NCBI GenBank assembly: GCA_014773175.1
Contig: VXCM01002571.1
Location: 16,564-80,563 of the forward strand
Direction of reading: 5' to 3'
Length of the DNA stretch: 64,000 nucleotides
Source: Lucifuga dentata
Taxonomy: Eukaryota; Chordata; Actinopteri; Ophidiiformes; Bythitidae
The notes under the pieces are model-generated. The model worked only from the letters and a program-made list of their open reading frames with translations, searched no databases and was not told where the DNA came from. Position numbers and translations under genes: made by a program. Each line of letters starts with the position of its first letter. Position 1 is the stretch's first letter. Positions 1 to 11,511 of the stretch are shown piece by piece.

Positions 1-142
1 AAGTATGAGTACCATCCAAGTAAAATGTGTCACTATTTGTACTTGTTGAAGGAAAAAAAAATCTGATTGGATAGCGCTTGCCGCTGCGTCTACATGGTTG
101 CGTGATGGTCCAGACAGACACAGAGCACAGCAGCAGCAGCAG

Positions 143-162
143 GTGTGTGTGTGTGTGTGTGT
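143..162. repeat. (TG)n microsatellite
   Basis: About ten TG units directly after a short CAG run. The rest of 1-357 is unremarkable non-coding sequence. Confidence 0.9.
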
Positions 163-357
163 AACATGAGTCACAGCACACACTAGCATAGTAACATCTA
201 TTAGCTATAATTGCTATTCTCAGATTCAGCTCAACATTATTCTCAGTCCACAGCTAAACTAACACACATTCATTTATTGTGGACATTCATACGGAAAATA
301 CTGATACAAATGCACATTTCTACTAGTTGCTACTAGCTTCTACGCTAACTAACCAGT

Positions 358-492
358 TACCGTATATACTCGAGTATAAGCCGAGTTTTTATTACCAAAT
401 TTCACAAAGCAAATCTGGGGTCGANTACCGTATATACTCGAGTATAAGCCGAGTTTTTATTACCAAATTTCACAAAGCAAATCTGGGGTCGA
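358..492. repeat. Exact 67-bp duplication around N425 (assembly artefact)
   Basis: Bases 358-424 and 426-492 are identical and separated by one N. The same pattern recurs across the window, so an unmerged contig overlap is the likely cause. Confidence 0.85.
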
Positions 493-873
493 CTTATACA
501 TGAGAAATTTCCAGGGATGGAAACACTATCCATTACCACTACCCATGGAAAATAGTTTAAATCATACCTTAGAATGACTAAACATCTTATCCAGTAGATT
601 TTGCAGTGGCCGGTAAGTGCTGCCGTGATTGGTCAGTTACAGTAATCAGCTGCTGAAATAAATATCATGTTTACTGGTACTGGTGTTAGAGCCATTACTT
701 GGTTAATTCTCAAATGTTTAAAATATCTAACTTGGGAAAAGTGAAATCAAATAAGTTATTATTTTTTTAATATTTATATCTTATCTGATTGATTAGGATG
801 CTCGCTGACTGCTTCACAGAGGAGGAGGAGGAGTCTATTTATAGAAGCTCAGCTGGAGGCGGAGCCAGTGTTG

Positions 874-1008
874 GAGGAACGGGGCAGCAGTATAGTTTTT
901 GACCTCACCTCACCTCATGTTTTATTTTGATTTTGAAAATNGAGGAACGGGGCAGCAGTATAGTTTTTGACCTCACCTCACCTCATGTTTTATTTTGATT
1001 TTGAAAAT
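874..1008. repeat. Exact 67-bp duplication around N941 (assembly artefact)
   Basis: Bases 874-940 repeat as 942-1008 with a single N between. Confidence 0.85.
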
Positions 1009-1040
1009 AAATAATCCACGAAAAGAACAAGAGTGCGATT

Positions 1041-1072
1041 CTGATCATTCTGATCAGAATCAGAATGATCAG
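1041..1072. repeat. Perfect 14-bp hairpin with 4-base loop
   Basis: CTGATCATTCTGAT, loop CAGA, then its exact reverse complement. A further partial copy of the arm follows at about 1073-1083. It lies in the extra internal part of the long MITE. Confidence 0.8.
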
Positions 1073-1282
1073 TGATCATTCTGGTGTGCGACAGGAAGAG
1101 AAGGCCCGTTAAAGCAGCGAAGTTTTAAAACAGCCACGACCTGTAATGGATTGTTTTCAGAAAATCACAGGAATGCTGACAATACTCGGGAAAACAGGTA
1201 ATTTATAAACTAATAAATTGATGGAACAACATCAGGGGGTCGGCTTACATATGAGATCGGCTTATACATTGAGTGTATATAT

Positions 1283-2690
1283 AGCTAGTATTCTTACACA
1301 TCCACTTGCTAATGTAATTTTGTGCACATTTAGGTGTCGTCACTCACCTGAAATCACAAACAGCACATCATGATCAGACAACTGTAACCTGGTGCTCTAC
1401 TGTTTTCACCATCAGTTCATTAAAAAAAAAAAAAGTAACAATCTAAGCCCCGCCCATCCAAGTACGAATATGGATAATTTAGTCGGTTCAATGGATACGG
1501 ATACAGTATACACAAAACTGCAAAGCATGTAGCATGTCATGACTCTACAGGGCCAAATTTGCAGTTTTATATCATGCAATTACTGTATTTTTTCCCCCAA
1601 AATATTGCTAAAGGTAGTAAAATTGCATAATACTGTGCATAATACTGAAACTGTACTTATTAATTTTGAGAACATTCTGTCCTGCCAGCACATCATCATG
1701 TTGCTGTCCTGCTCTGCTCAGCTGGTGTTCATGATATAAATAATAATCACATGAATAATGATGATGATAGAAAGGTAGAAATCAATAAGTCGCACAAAGA
1801 TTCAGTGAAGGACGTTCGCAGATTTGCAGTGAAATAATTGATTTCGCTCGGAAATGTCACCGCTAAAAGACAAATTAAATATCTGCAATGTGATTCCATC
1901 TGAATCTTTTTGTGTTTTATCTTTCATGATTCTATTTTATATTTTTCTACTCTATCTTGTTTTGTTTTTGTTTTGTAAATGTACAGAGCCTCTGAAGGGA
2001 CATGGGAGGGGTAAAAAATATTAATGGAAGGTAAAAAAATTATGAGTCCTTTTACGACATTACGCATACTTTTTGAACCCACGGCAACATTTTGCCATGG
2101 GTTTTCCAATCAACCTCAGGATTACTTCAGCGCCCAACACATAATCCGTTCTAATCTGACGTGGCATTGGTGTGTCTGTGACCTCCTGTCCTACCACTTC
2201 CTGTACAGCAGAGATGCCTCTAATGCTGCTATAATGAAGCATGCAACATGGTTTGTCTCCTTGCTCTGGTGGCTCGCGCAGCCTGGAGAGGTGCAATTAT
2301 GCACACTAACGCACGGTCATTACGACCTCGTGATCACGCCAAACAGCCTCTTGGCAGCACAGACGGAACACGAAGGTGCTTGGAAACAATGCTGTTAGCA
2401 AAAAGCCGCATTCACAAATGTTCAGTTCTACAACCGCAAGCTGTCCTTTTCTGATTTTGAAAATGAAACCAAGCAATATAGCGTCACCGTTCTGCCCTCT
2501 AAAACCAAAAAAAGCTGTTAAAACTGAATTTATGTTTCAGTTTCGGTATTTTTATTCAGCGTGATGCTTGATTTATCGCTGCTGTTGTCATTGTCAATCT
2601 CTGGTTGCTTGTTGTTCTTTGTTTTGTGTCCAACTGTTCAATAAAGTTTGTTTGAAAAAAGGGAAGGCACTGGATTTTAGAAGCAGGGGT
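1283..2690. other. Non-coding, no recognised feature
   Basis: AT-rich sequence with short frames that show no family resemblance. A poly-A run occurs near 1422-1434. Nothing else is supported. Confidence 0.5.
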
Positions 2691-3100
2691 GTACACAACT
2701 TTGGCAGCAATTGTAGGAAAACGGTAAAGAATATGCAAAAAACAAATTTTCCCGACTTGGTCCATGTCATGTCAGCTGAGCCAAAATTGTAAAAGACAGA
2801 AAAGAAAAAACTGTTTTGGAAAAAATTCAAAATGGCAGAAAATCTATTCAGGTAAAAATGGGTGTGGCCTATGTTGTTGGGTTTGTGCAGACCCATGGAA
2901 ATCAAACAAAAATAATTTTTTTTAATGGTTGAGATTTCGAACCTGGTCTGTTAAGTTTGGTTCCTGTAGCTTTTACAGTTTTTCAGATCAACATTTCAGT
3001 CAATATTCAAAGAGAATTCAAAATGGCAGACAACCTATCAGTGGAAATGGGCGTGGCCTACATGGATAGATGCATCTCAGCTCCAGAAATAGAAAAAAAT
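2690..3100. repeat. Dispersed repeat with GGGYGTGGCCTA motif, two partial units
   Basis: Two blocks (about 2810-2900 and 3000-3090) share AATTCAAAATGGCAGA followed by AATGGGYGTGGCCTA. The left part (CAATTGTAG, then TTGGTCCA) recurs at 4670-4770. An antisense relative (GGCCACGCCCATTTCCGCCA) lies near 30270. Repeat family not identified. Confidence 0.6.
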
Positions 3101-4654
3101 CATTTTGACTCTGCAACGTTACAAACATGACAAAATTTTTGGTTGTTATTGCACCACCATCAGGCTGGTTGATGATTGATTTTTTTCATAAATCTTTATT
3201 GCTCATGGCCACCAAATTTGGTTACAATAGACCAGGGATACTCAAACTTTTTTTTTTACCAAAGGTCCACATATGGATTTTACAGTGGGCCAGAGGTCTG
3301 GTTTTGGGGGGGGGTCACAACATCTTATTTAGGCAGTTTAGCCTTATTTAATTGATTTCATTGTGTTATTTATATGTCATTATATGTAACATCTAAAAGA
3401 GGTCGACATCAGTTTTTCCATTCATGTACACATGGAGCTGTGTTAAATGGGCAGCATGGTGCCTAAAGGTCAAGAACTGAACCTGGGTCACCGGGTTCAG
3501 TCCTTGACCTGGCAGCAGAAATCTGGGAAGTGAATGAGAGGTGGGGATTATGTTAAGAATTTGTCGTACACAATTTAATTATTTTATTGTTTAATGCACA
3601 CAATTATGTCTAAAAGTGATATAAAATTAAAACTAAATTACTTGATATAGTTCCGGAACGCTAGCTTCTGAAATAATCTCTCCCGGCATGCACAGAGCCA
3701 TCAGAAATACTCAGTTCTGGTGCGTTCCGGCACAAATTAAGCACTGCTTAATTTTAATATTTATGCTGGATTAAGTTACATTTACTCAAAAATATTGAGC
3801 CAAACTAACTAAATGTGTTTATGTTTTCTCAGCATAGGTCTGTTTGGACTGACTAAGGAAATTGAAGTGAAAAGTACTCAATTTGTTTTAGTTAAAACTA
3901 CAGATTTAATTTCACTGAAATTACTTATAAATATTAAATACAGTCAACTTAACAACATACTGATAATAATCTAAATAAATTTATTGTGTAACAAGTTGCC
4001 ATATAAAAATTAAACAAATTCAGAGTAGCATTTTTTTCAGTGTGAGCAGGTTTTTCTGTTCTCACCTCAGAGTTCTGTGGATTCTGCTGTTAAAAATAGC
4101 TGCTTTGCCGTTTTACATCACCACTCTTTATGATGCCGCTGTGTCGCTGCATAGCAGGCACATCGCCTTTGCTGATGGACTTATGGAGAATGAATCTATA
4201 TTTTTCTGTCCCTTCATCTTCGAATTCTGTTTTTCTGATCAACTTTCCTTTTTATGTTTTGCTAGCGCTAACTTTGAGAGCAACATGTTGCGGCTGCTAT
4301 TAGCTTATTTGACAGTGGAAATTACCGGTCAGGCTAACATCAGTGCTGTAATTGGACCAGAGTGAACGCGCGCACAAACAGGCAACAGGCAGGCTCACGT
4401 TCATACAAATGATAATATTGCCCCACTGCAATACACATTATTGTACGCAGCTTAACACGATACATTCAATAAGCAACACGGAGAAGTTGGCGAACGCAAG
4501 GAAGCACATATAAACAGAACCTAACATGAGACATAGCCCGGTCTGGACTCATTTGCAGTGCAGTCCAGATGCAGACCTTGGACCAGACTTTGAGAATCCC
4601 GCAATAGACTGAATCATTCATGAGATATAGCACATTTTGTAGAATAAGCCATGC
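3101..4654. other. Non-coding, AT-rich, no recognised gene
   Basis: Contains a T run and G run near 3248-3314, a pair of GTTCCGGAACGC / GTTCCGGCAC motifs at 3651-3732, and an AT-rich block (3746-4041) ending TTTTTTCAGTGTGAGCAGG that resembles a decayed DNA-transposon end. Open frames here lack recognisable domains. Confidence 0.4.
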
Positions 4655-5140
4655 ACACTCAACTTTGACAGCCAATTGTAGCAAAACAGCAAAAAAAAAA
4701 AAAATATATATATATATATCAAAAAAACAAATAACTTTTTTCCCAATTTGGTCCAGACATTCTACATGAAAAATTTTGTGACAATTGAGCCAAAACTGTA
4801 GGAGAAGATAAAAAAAAAAAAAAAAAAAANAAAAAAAAAAAAAAAAAAAGCAAACAAAATTAAAATTGGTGGAAAATATGGTCAGGCGGAAATGGGTGTG
4901 GCCTATACGTTGGACGCATCTAAACCCAAGGAATCAGGAAACAGTTTTGATTATATGACCTAGGATTCAAAAGTTCAAGGCTAAAATGTAAAAGTGGTTA
5001 TAACAGCGCCACCCTGAGGTTGGTCAGTGTAATGTACTCACTTCTTCCTCTTGACATTATCTATCTTCACCCACATTTCATCCAAATCTGTCCAGAACTT
5101 TTTCAAGGCTAATAAACCAACAAACAGGCAAAAACGCAAA
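4655..5140. repeat. Dispersed repeat (related to 2690-3100) with A-rich interior
   Basis: Shares CCAATTGTAGCAAAACAGC, a TTGGTCCAGAC block and AATGGGTGTGGCCTATACG with the 2.7-3.1 kb repeat. It continues with GGTTATAACAGCGCCACC and a TCATCCAAATCTGTCC segment. A poly-A run contains N4830. The retroelement-like layout suggests an old LINE or SINE relic, which is inference. Confidence 0.55.
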
Positions 5141-7302
5141 TGCCAGTGATCACGTGACCTCCTCAGCGGCAGTAATCTGATCTGCGTCACACAGGTAAAG
5201 GTCATCGGGTTTTGTTTTGGTCGATCTCTTGTTTGTTCTCTGTACTGTGACCAGATCTCTCTCAGCGTTCGGCACCGGGAGGGTTAAGCACGTCTGGTTT
5301 GATGACAGTGATGTCCTGTAGGCTTCATCAGGCCTGGACCTCCAACAAGTACCAGGGTGGGGGGAGGGCCAGAAGCCTGGGTTCCGTTGCCATGTTGGTT
5401 TGATTCGTACACAAAACAACCACTCCTGGCCATTTTCATTCCACTGATGATGTCACACATCCAGACTTTCAAAGTAGCTTCAAAAACTTGAAGTGAAGAA
5501 ACGGCAGCCGTCAAAAACATCAACATGTTTTTTTTGTCAGATTTGAAAAGTCAGAATTTTGATTAAAAAAGGCAGACAGACTTTTTCTCCACTCTCGCAA
5601 GCCTCAGTGGACCATGATGCAATGCAGCGCTCAGATTCGTTTTGAGTGAGGAGCACGACCGGATCACGCCTTTCATACACCAAGACGTGTTAGACTGGAA
5701 GCATCAGGATCAGGCCTGTCCTCAAAATGCATTCTGGGAAAAATGAGGCAGATGTAGGAAAGTCAACTTGCACCACTAAAGTATAAAACTGGATGCATAT
5801 ACTGTGATTTATTGGTGATCCAATGTGTTACACAGTTATTCTGTCGATATCACGTTGCTTCTACGACACGAACGTAAGCGATGCATTCTCACAGATAAAA
5901 CCTGGTCAGCTGTCGTTCATTTCTCTGATTAAATCTGCCAAGAAGTAGGAAAAGAAAAACCTGAAAACGAGAAAAGCCAGAAAGGGAAAAAGAAAGTCAC
6001 AACTCTGACATCAAACCAAACTCACTTCTTTACTATCAGACTAAACTGATAACACACACATCAAAATGCATAGCACACACCAGCTGTGACAGTTTAATGT
6101 GCTTTTCATCTCCGATTTTATGATTTTCCATCCGTACCGTCTGTCTGTCTGCTCATCAAGGCAGCTGCTATCGGTGATTTGGATCAAAAATGGAGGCGGT
6201 CGGCGGTTAAGCTGAAATCTGTGCAGTCTAATGCAGAGAGACTCGTAGTCTGTAACTCGTCTGTAACGAGTGTTTCTCCTCTTTGAAGATGTGAGCTTTC
6301 TGCCAACGTGGAAGGAGTTCCATTTGGGTTCCTGAACCTAAAAAAACCTGAAACCGTTTGAAGCATTTTGACCAAAAAACTGGTTCAGAACCACAAAAAG
6401 TTGGTTCCCGTTCAGATTCAGAAAGTAGCGGGACTTCATGTTGTGACCATGATGACGTCATAAGCGTCCTGCCTCTCTGAAAGTGAAAAACAGAGGTGAA
6501 TTGTCTGTTGTTGCTCATGCAAAGCCGCAGTTAACTGAAAAACAGCTTTGGCTACTCAAACCGCTTATTCAGCAGTTTTTATAATTATATGTACTGGTAG
6601 ATAAAAGATAAGTCATAATTTGGTTTGTATTTGTGGATTATAAAACTGAAGCTCCTCAGGAAAAGTGTAATGAACCAAAGTCATGGAACACAAATGTCTT
6701 CGTGCTTCTGCAGACATTTTTATCCTCAGATAAAACATATGCACAACACATGAAGTCATCATTCATGTTTATTTTCACCATATTGTGAAGTGCTTTGCGC
6801 ATTGAAATCTGGCGGTTCTGCTTTGAAATGCGACGGTGCCGCCGCATGTGCATTATTTCATGCACTTTCTGCACCGCTGTCCAAACTGCTGATGAATCTT
6901 TTCCTTCAGATCTCCATATTCATGTATCTTGGCAGGGACGATAACGAGGCCAGACTTATTCATGCTGAAATTAATATTTCACGCTTACATCTACATTCAG
7001 TGTAGTTTCATCTTCGGCCTCCTCTGGATTAATATGTGAGCTTTTATCTAATGAAATCTGTAAAGATATGAAGACAGATTATTTAAACTGTGCACGAAGG
7101 CTGGTATCGTATCACCACGGCTCACGACTGAGTTTTATTATCAGAAATGTTAAGAATTAGTGCCACAATTAATAGATGCCCTAACAAAATTGAGGTGTGT
7201 CTTTAATCTCCATCAAGGCCCTGTCTCTGAAAACAAAGACTTTCTGCCATGATGGCTGCGAGCAACAAATCTCCAGAAACCCGTGGATGGCGGCACACTT
7301 TC
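5141..7302. other. Non-coding, no recognised feature
   Basis: Mostly single-copy-looking sequence. A block near 5305-5345 (CCTGTAGGCTTCATCA) resembles one near 7815-7840, suggesting an unnamed dispersed repeat. No coding evidence. Confidence 0.4.
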
Positions 7303-7642
7303 AGGGTGCTTTCAGATCGTAAATCAATTGCTCTGGTCTGAATCAGGGTCTAAATGGTTCCATTGCTGCATTTATCACTTGGTTTGTTTCAGTTTCACAC
7401 AGGGAAACATCCAATCAAAGCTTCCAAGCAAAGATCTGCACGATCTTTGTTGGTTCTGAAGTCGTGCGGATCGTGTTCAGACCGCAAACGATCTGCTCCA
7501 GCGTTTGTTTGGAACCAAAATGATGACCACCTCCTCAAAACAGCCTGGGTGTGGTTACTGTGTTCAGACCTGTGCAAATGTACCAAGGCGGGAAACAAAC
7601 CCTCATCTGATTGAACTGGACCAAACCAAAATGCCTTTAGAT
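7303..7642 (-). mobile_element. hAT-like MITE, short internally deleted copy
   Basis: Starts AGGGTGCTTTCAGATC. Read in reverse it matches both ends of the element at 48216-48893: GATTGGATGTTTCCCTGTGT, then a CTGATTCAGACCAGAG block on one side, and the TTTGGTCCA to GGTTTGTTTCCCGCC block on the other. GGGTGTTTTCA-type ends are typical of hAT-like MITEs. It carries no transposase. Confidence 0.6.
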
Positions 7643-8008
7643 GGAACTTCAGCCTGTGCTGTGAAAAGCCTGGTGAAATGCATCCTGGGAAATGCAGGAA
7701 GTCACTATGGAAGTAAAACTAGCACAGACATGAATGAACACGTGAGCTACGTCCAGTTAGCATGGGGTTAGCAAGAGTGGAAATGCCAGGCTGATCTTAT
7801 ATGAGGGAGGAAGTTTCCTGTAAGCTTCATCACCGGAGTCAGCACCAGATCCTGACTGCCACCAGACCGGACATGGAGCGTGAAGAATTCCCAACAACGG
7901 GAATGTCAACCATTTCCAGCAGCATTCCCAACCGACAAACAGCCAGAGGAGCCTGAGAAAAATGTAGAAAACTTGCAGTCTTAACAGTGAAATGACCTGC
8001 ATTCTAAC
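7643..8008. other. Non-coding, no recognised feature
   Basis: Open frames show no domain. The 3' part grades into the CATC-rich array. Confidence 0.4.
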
Positions 8009-8385
8009 ATCCATCCGTTCATCCGTCCATCTTTCATCCATCCATCCATCCATCTTTCTCTGCTGTTCAGGCTTGCAGCAGGTTGGAGTTTGTCATCGAT
8101 GCGTTTGAGTTATTTTATGGAGAAATTCCAAACATCTCTCTGGCCTCTGCTGCATCATCTCAAGTAGCCCCGCACGTCAAACATCCATCCAGACAAACTG
8201 CGCTTGTTGCTAAGGCAACACTGGAGATGCCTCGTTCCCATGTTCACGTCAACAGTAGAGAGAGAGAGAGAGAGAAGACTCCTTTGTCATGCCTCGGTGC
8301 TCCTTTACTGCCTGTATGTTTGCTACCCTGAGGCGACAGGAATCGTCTGTTTAAACACAGAGGAAGAGAGGAGTCCCTCCACTCC

Positions 8386-8416
<31 letters not shown>

Positions 8417-8449
8417 CCATNCAGAGGAAGAGAGGAGTCCCTCCACTCC

Positions 8450-8480
<31 letters not shown>

Positions 8481-9250
8481 CCATCACCACTCCATCTTTC
8501 TCTCTGCATGTGGTTCCTGTTTGTCTAAAACCATCAGAGGAAAATATTAACACCACCTACACTATCCGTCCATCTGTCCATCCATCCGTCCAACCATCCA
8601 TCTGGTCATCATGCCATCCATCTATCCATCCGCCCATCTGTCCATCCATCCATTAATCTGTCCATCCATCCATCCATCCATCCATCTGGTCATCATGCCA
8701 TCCATCCATCCATCCATCTGGTCATCATGCCATCCATCCATCCATCCATCCATCCATCATGCCAACCAGCCAGCCATCCATCCATCCATCCATCATGCCA
8801 ACCAGCCAGCCATCCATCCATCCGGTCATCATGCCATCCATCCATCCATCCATCTGGTCATCATGCCATCCATCCATCCATCCATCCATCCATCATGCCA
8901 ACCAGCCAGCCATCCATCCATCCATCCATCATGCCAACCAGCCAGCCATCCATCCATCTGGTCATCATGCCATCCATCCATCCATCCATCTGGTCATCAT
9001 GCTATCCATCCATCCATCCATCCATCCATCCATCCATTAATCTGTCCATCCATCCATCCGTCCATCTATCTGGTCATCATGCCATCCATCCATCCATCCA
9101 TCCATCCATCCATCCATCTGGTCATCATGCCATCCATCCATCCATCCATCCATCCACCCATCCATCCATCCATCATGCCAACCAGCCAGCCATCAAACCA
9201 TCCATCCATCCATGGTGTCATCCATTCATGCTTCCATCCATCCATCTGCC
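8009..9250. repeat. (CATC)n array with embedded higher-order units
   Basis: Clusters of CATCCATCC begin at 8009 and become continuous from about 8567. Within the array, longer blocks such as CATCTGGTCATCATGC and CATGCCAACCAGCCAGC recur many times, so it is a compound tetranucleotide/minisatellite. Frames reading HPSI or PSIH in several phases are by-products. An interrupted stretch at 8050-8560 holds an (AC)n tract. Confidence 0.9.
8358..8484. repeat. 63-bp duplication around N8421 ending in (AC)n
   Basis: 8358-8420 and 8422-8484 are identical, including 24 bases of AC. Likely assembly artefact. Confidence 0.85.
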
Positions 9251-9380
9251 TGTTTGTCCATCCAGTCATTGCTGCAGCGTGCACGCTGACATGTTCAGGG
9301 ACAGTAGGACGCTGCAGCGTGCACGCCACAGGCTGCATGTGGATTTCTCTCAGGATGTGGTGAACTTTCATCAGGCTCAT

Positions 9381-9503
9381 GACATCAGCGTAGAAGCGGC
9401 GGCTGACACCGCGACACTCCCTGTTATGATGAGCCACGCTTNGACATCAGCGTAGAAGCGGCGGCTGACACCGCGACACTCCCTGTTATGATGAGCCACG
9501 CTT
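9381..9503. repeat. 61-bp duplication around N9442
   Basis: 9381-9441 equals 9443-9503. Likely assembly artefact. Confidence 0.85.
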
Positions 9504-9949
9504 TCCTCCCACCATCCTTCAGTGTGAAGAAACAGATTTTATTTTCTCTGCCACAGTCTTTACCATTTCTCTCTCATTTGTCCATTTATTTGTTGGTTTT
9601 TTTTTCTTACTCAGCAGGTTTCAATGAATTTGGCAGCAAGTTTGAACCACGTGATTCACACAGCCAATTAGAAAAGACTTGACAGTTCGCCGGACGTGTG
9701 CGCTCTCTGGTTGCTTTCTGATTTGTAAAGATATAGTTTAGTTTATAAAATATTACAATTTTTATTGAAAATTATCACTGTGTTATGGCTGCCAGTTAGT
9801 TTTATATGAGGCAAAACTACAACAGTAAGAGCCAAAATAAAATAAAAATAAAATAATAGGCTATAGTAAGAAGCAAGCTGCAAATAAAATTAAATCATTC
9901 AAATTACAACAATATGACCCAAAACAAAATAAAATAATTCGGTTTAAAT
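9504..9949. other. Non-coding, no recognised feature
   Basis: AT-rich sequence just upstream of the CpG-rich candidate promoter. A run of AAAATAAAATAAAAATAAAA occurs near 9834-9858. Confidence 0.4.
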
Positions 9950-10095
9950 CGGACTGGATTCATTTTGCATTTTGCTCCCGGCAGTCCCGGAGCTTCTGGA
10001 CCCGGTTTGGTCTGAGAGCATCCGGTTAACGGTGATGGAGAGAATGCGGCAATCCATTGGCTGCAGGCGGAGTAAATTCCCCTCCGTGTAGTCCA

Positions 10096-10134
<39 letters not shown>
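9950..10134 (+). promoter_or_regulatory. Candidate nlgn4 promoter (CpG-rich, CCAAT boxes, GA tract)
   Basis: CpG density rises sharply here against an AT-rich, CpG-poor background. An inverted CCAAT box (ATTGG) lies at 10056-10060 and a forward CCAAT at 10093-10097, followed at once by a (GA)n tract to about 10132. No good TATA box is seen upstream. The position just before a GC-rich segment ending in a consensus donor suggests a CpG-island type promoter. The link to nlgn4, whose coding exon starts 17 kb downstream on the same strand, is inference. Confidence 0.4.
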
Positions 10135-10476
10135 CGGTTTAATCTTCCTCACTGTTCATTCGCTCTGTGGGAGCAATTACACACGGCGCAGTTTCCCACT
10201 TTCTGCAGCGACTCACTCAAAACATCTCGCGTGCTGACAAAGCCGCGTGTCTGCGTGTTTTCCCTCCCAGTCAGGACGCAGCTGCACCTCCATCACCTCC
10301 ATCACCTCCATCCGTGGGACCCGCTTTCACGACTTTGGATTTTGCGGCAGAGCACACCGGACCTGCCTGGAGTTTATTGCATTTTTTTTTTCTTTTTTTA
10401 ACCCCTGCGTGGCGTGGATTTGGATTTATAGAAAGGATCGGGAGGTAGACGCTCGCGCACACGCACACACGCGGAG
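10135..10476 (+). other. Candidate noncoding first exon of nlgn4
   Basis: CpG-rich sequence without a convincing long coding frame ends in GCGGAG followed by GTAAGTGT, a near-perfect donor with the cut after 10476. A triplet-like run of CACCTCCAT repeats occurs at about 10286-10312. Neuroligin genes in vertebrates usually have untranslated exons far upstream of the first coding exon, which fits an intron from 10477 to 26727. The exon start is not determined. An unrelated noncoding transcript is the main alternative. Confidence 0.4.
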
Positions 10477-10528
10477 GTAAGTGTGTGTTTGTGATGCTGA
10501 GCAGGATCCAGCATCCTGTCAGCTTCTC

Positions 10529-10534
<6 letters not shown>

Positions 10535-10560
<26 letters not shown>
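10535..10560. repeat. Poly-T run after the candidate first exon
   Basis: About 26 T, shortly after the GTAAGT donor. Nothing functional can be claimed. Confidence 0.8.
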
Positions 10561-10882
10561 CCACCAGAACATAATGTTGAGTGGATTTCTGCGCGTTTCC
10601 TCCGCTCCTGTCCGGACGCGCCTGGAGACTGAAAGGAGGGTATTCCACGGGGAATTCATCCACGGACACTGAGGTGCACGTAGAACCTGTGTCCAGTCAT
10701 TCATAATCTTCATTTCTAGAGAAACGCGACGGGGGGAAGGCGCAGTATGAGGATTTGTTTGTTTGTTTTTATCTATAAACAGCAGCTTGTTGTCGCGCTT
10801 TTCCACTTTGCGTGGAGCATGATTCGTGTCTAAAAATGTGCTGATTAAAGAATGAAGCTCGTTTCGCTCCTCTTTCTCTGCA

Positions 10883-10885
<3 letters not shown>

Positions 10886-10924
<39 letters not shown>

Positions 10925-10954
10925 NNNNNNNNNNNNAAAAAAAAAAAAAAAAAA
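10886..10954. repeat. (TC)n tract, 12-base N gap and A run
   Basis: (TC)n from about 10886 to 10924, unknown bases 10925-10936, then 18 A. This is the only multi-base gap in the window. Frames crossing it are artefacts. Confidence 0.9.
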
Positions 10955-11024
10955 CACCGGTATGTTTTGTTTTGCGCGCAAATCTCTGGGTTACAAAGCA
11001 ACCACAAGATGGTAGTGTGGATAT

Positions 11025-11157
11025 CCTGGCGTGGGTTTTGAGAGAAAGGGAAAAGGGGGGGTTTGAATACATTTTTTACAGTTTTATTTTNCCTGGCGTG
11101 GGTTTTGAGAGAAAGGGAAAAGGGGGGGTTTGAATACATTTTTTACAGTTTTATTTT
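11025..11157. repeat. 66-bp duplication around N11091
   Basis: 11025-11090 equals 11092-11157. Likely assembly artefact. Confidence 0.85.
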
Positions 11158-11511
11158 ATTGAGACAGACTGAGATCTTCATGCGTGACCTTGCGCGTGTT
11201 TTCATCCACGCGTGATAAAAAACGATGGCATCTGGGCGTCTTGCACAGGCTTTCTTGTCTGACTCGAAATGACCCAGGAGGACTCGGAGCAGAGTGTCAT
11301 TCACCTGAAAGTGCGAGCTCATTGCATCTCATTTCTGTGGTGCGTTTGTGCGCGTCAACGTGTGGGTGTGTGCGTGCGTGCGTGTGTGCGCGAGCATTGG
11401 ATGTGGAAAGAGTGGGTCCATACCTACTCTAGCAGGCTATCATATGAGGGATGATGATGATTGAATCTATGAGGGGAAAATGAGGTCAGCTTTCTGTGGA
11501 AGCCCATTATG
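11158..11511. other. CpG-rich tail of the candidate CpG island
   Basis: Contains CGCG, GCGCG and TGCGTGCGTG motifs to about 11400 and then turns AT-rich. No coding evidence. Confidence 0.4.

Larger units (their letters stand above)
358..1282. mobile_element. Long copy of a GTATATACT-type MITE family
   Basis: Begins ACCGTATATACTCGAG and ends with GGCTTATACATTGAGTGTAT, an inverted, diverged version of the start. Its left part (ATTACCAAATTTCACAAAGC, then the CCATTACCACTACCCATGG block) and right part (TTTTCAGAAAATCACAGGAA, then GGGGTCGGCTTA) match the copies at 21 kb and 54 kb. This copy has several hundred extra internal bases between TACTGGTACT and the TTTTCAG block, so it is either a less deleted parent form or carries an insertion. 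Two false 67-bp duplications around N425 and N941 inflate its length. Confidence 0.65.

Noticed and set aside
2024..2398. 124-aa plus-strand frame
   Set aside because: No domain, no splice or promoter context, and competing frames on the other strand.
5150..5526. Minus-strand frames near 5.2-5.5 kb
   Set aside because: No recognisable motif; part of the sequence recurs near 7.8 kb, pointing to a dispersed repeat.
8611..9455. Long frames rich in His, Pro, Ser and Ile
   Set aside because: They are translations of the CATC array in several phases; no gene-like codon use or start context.
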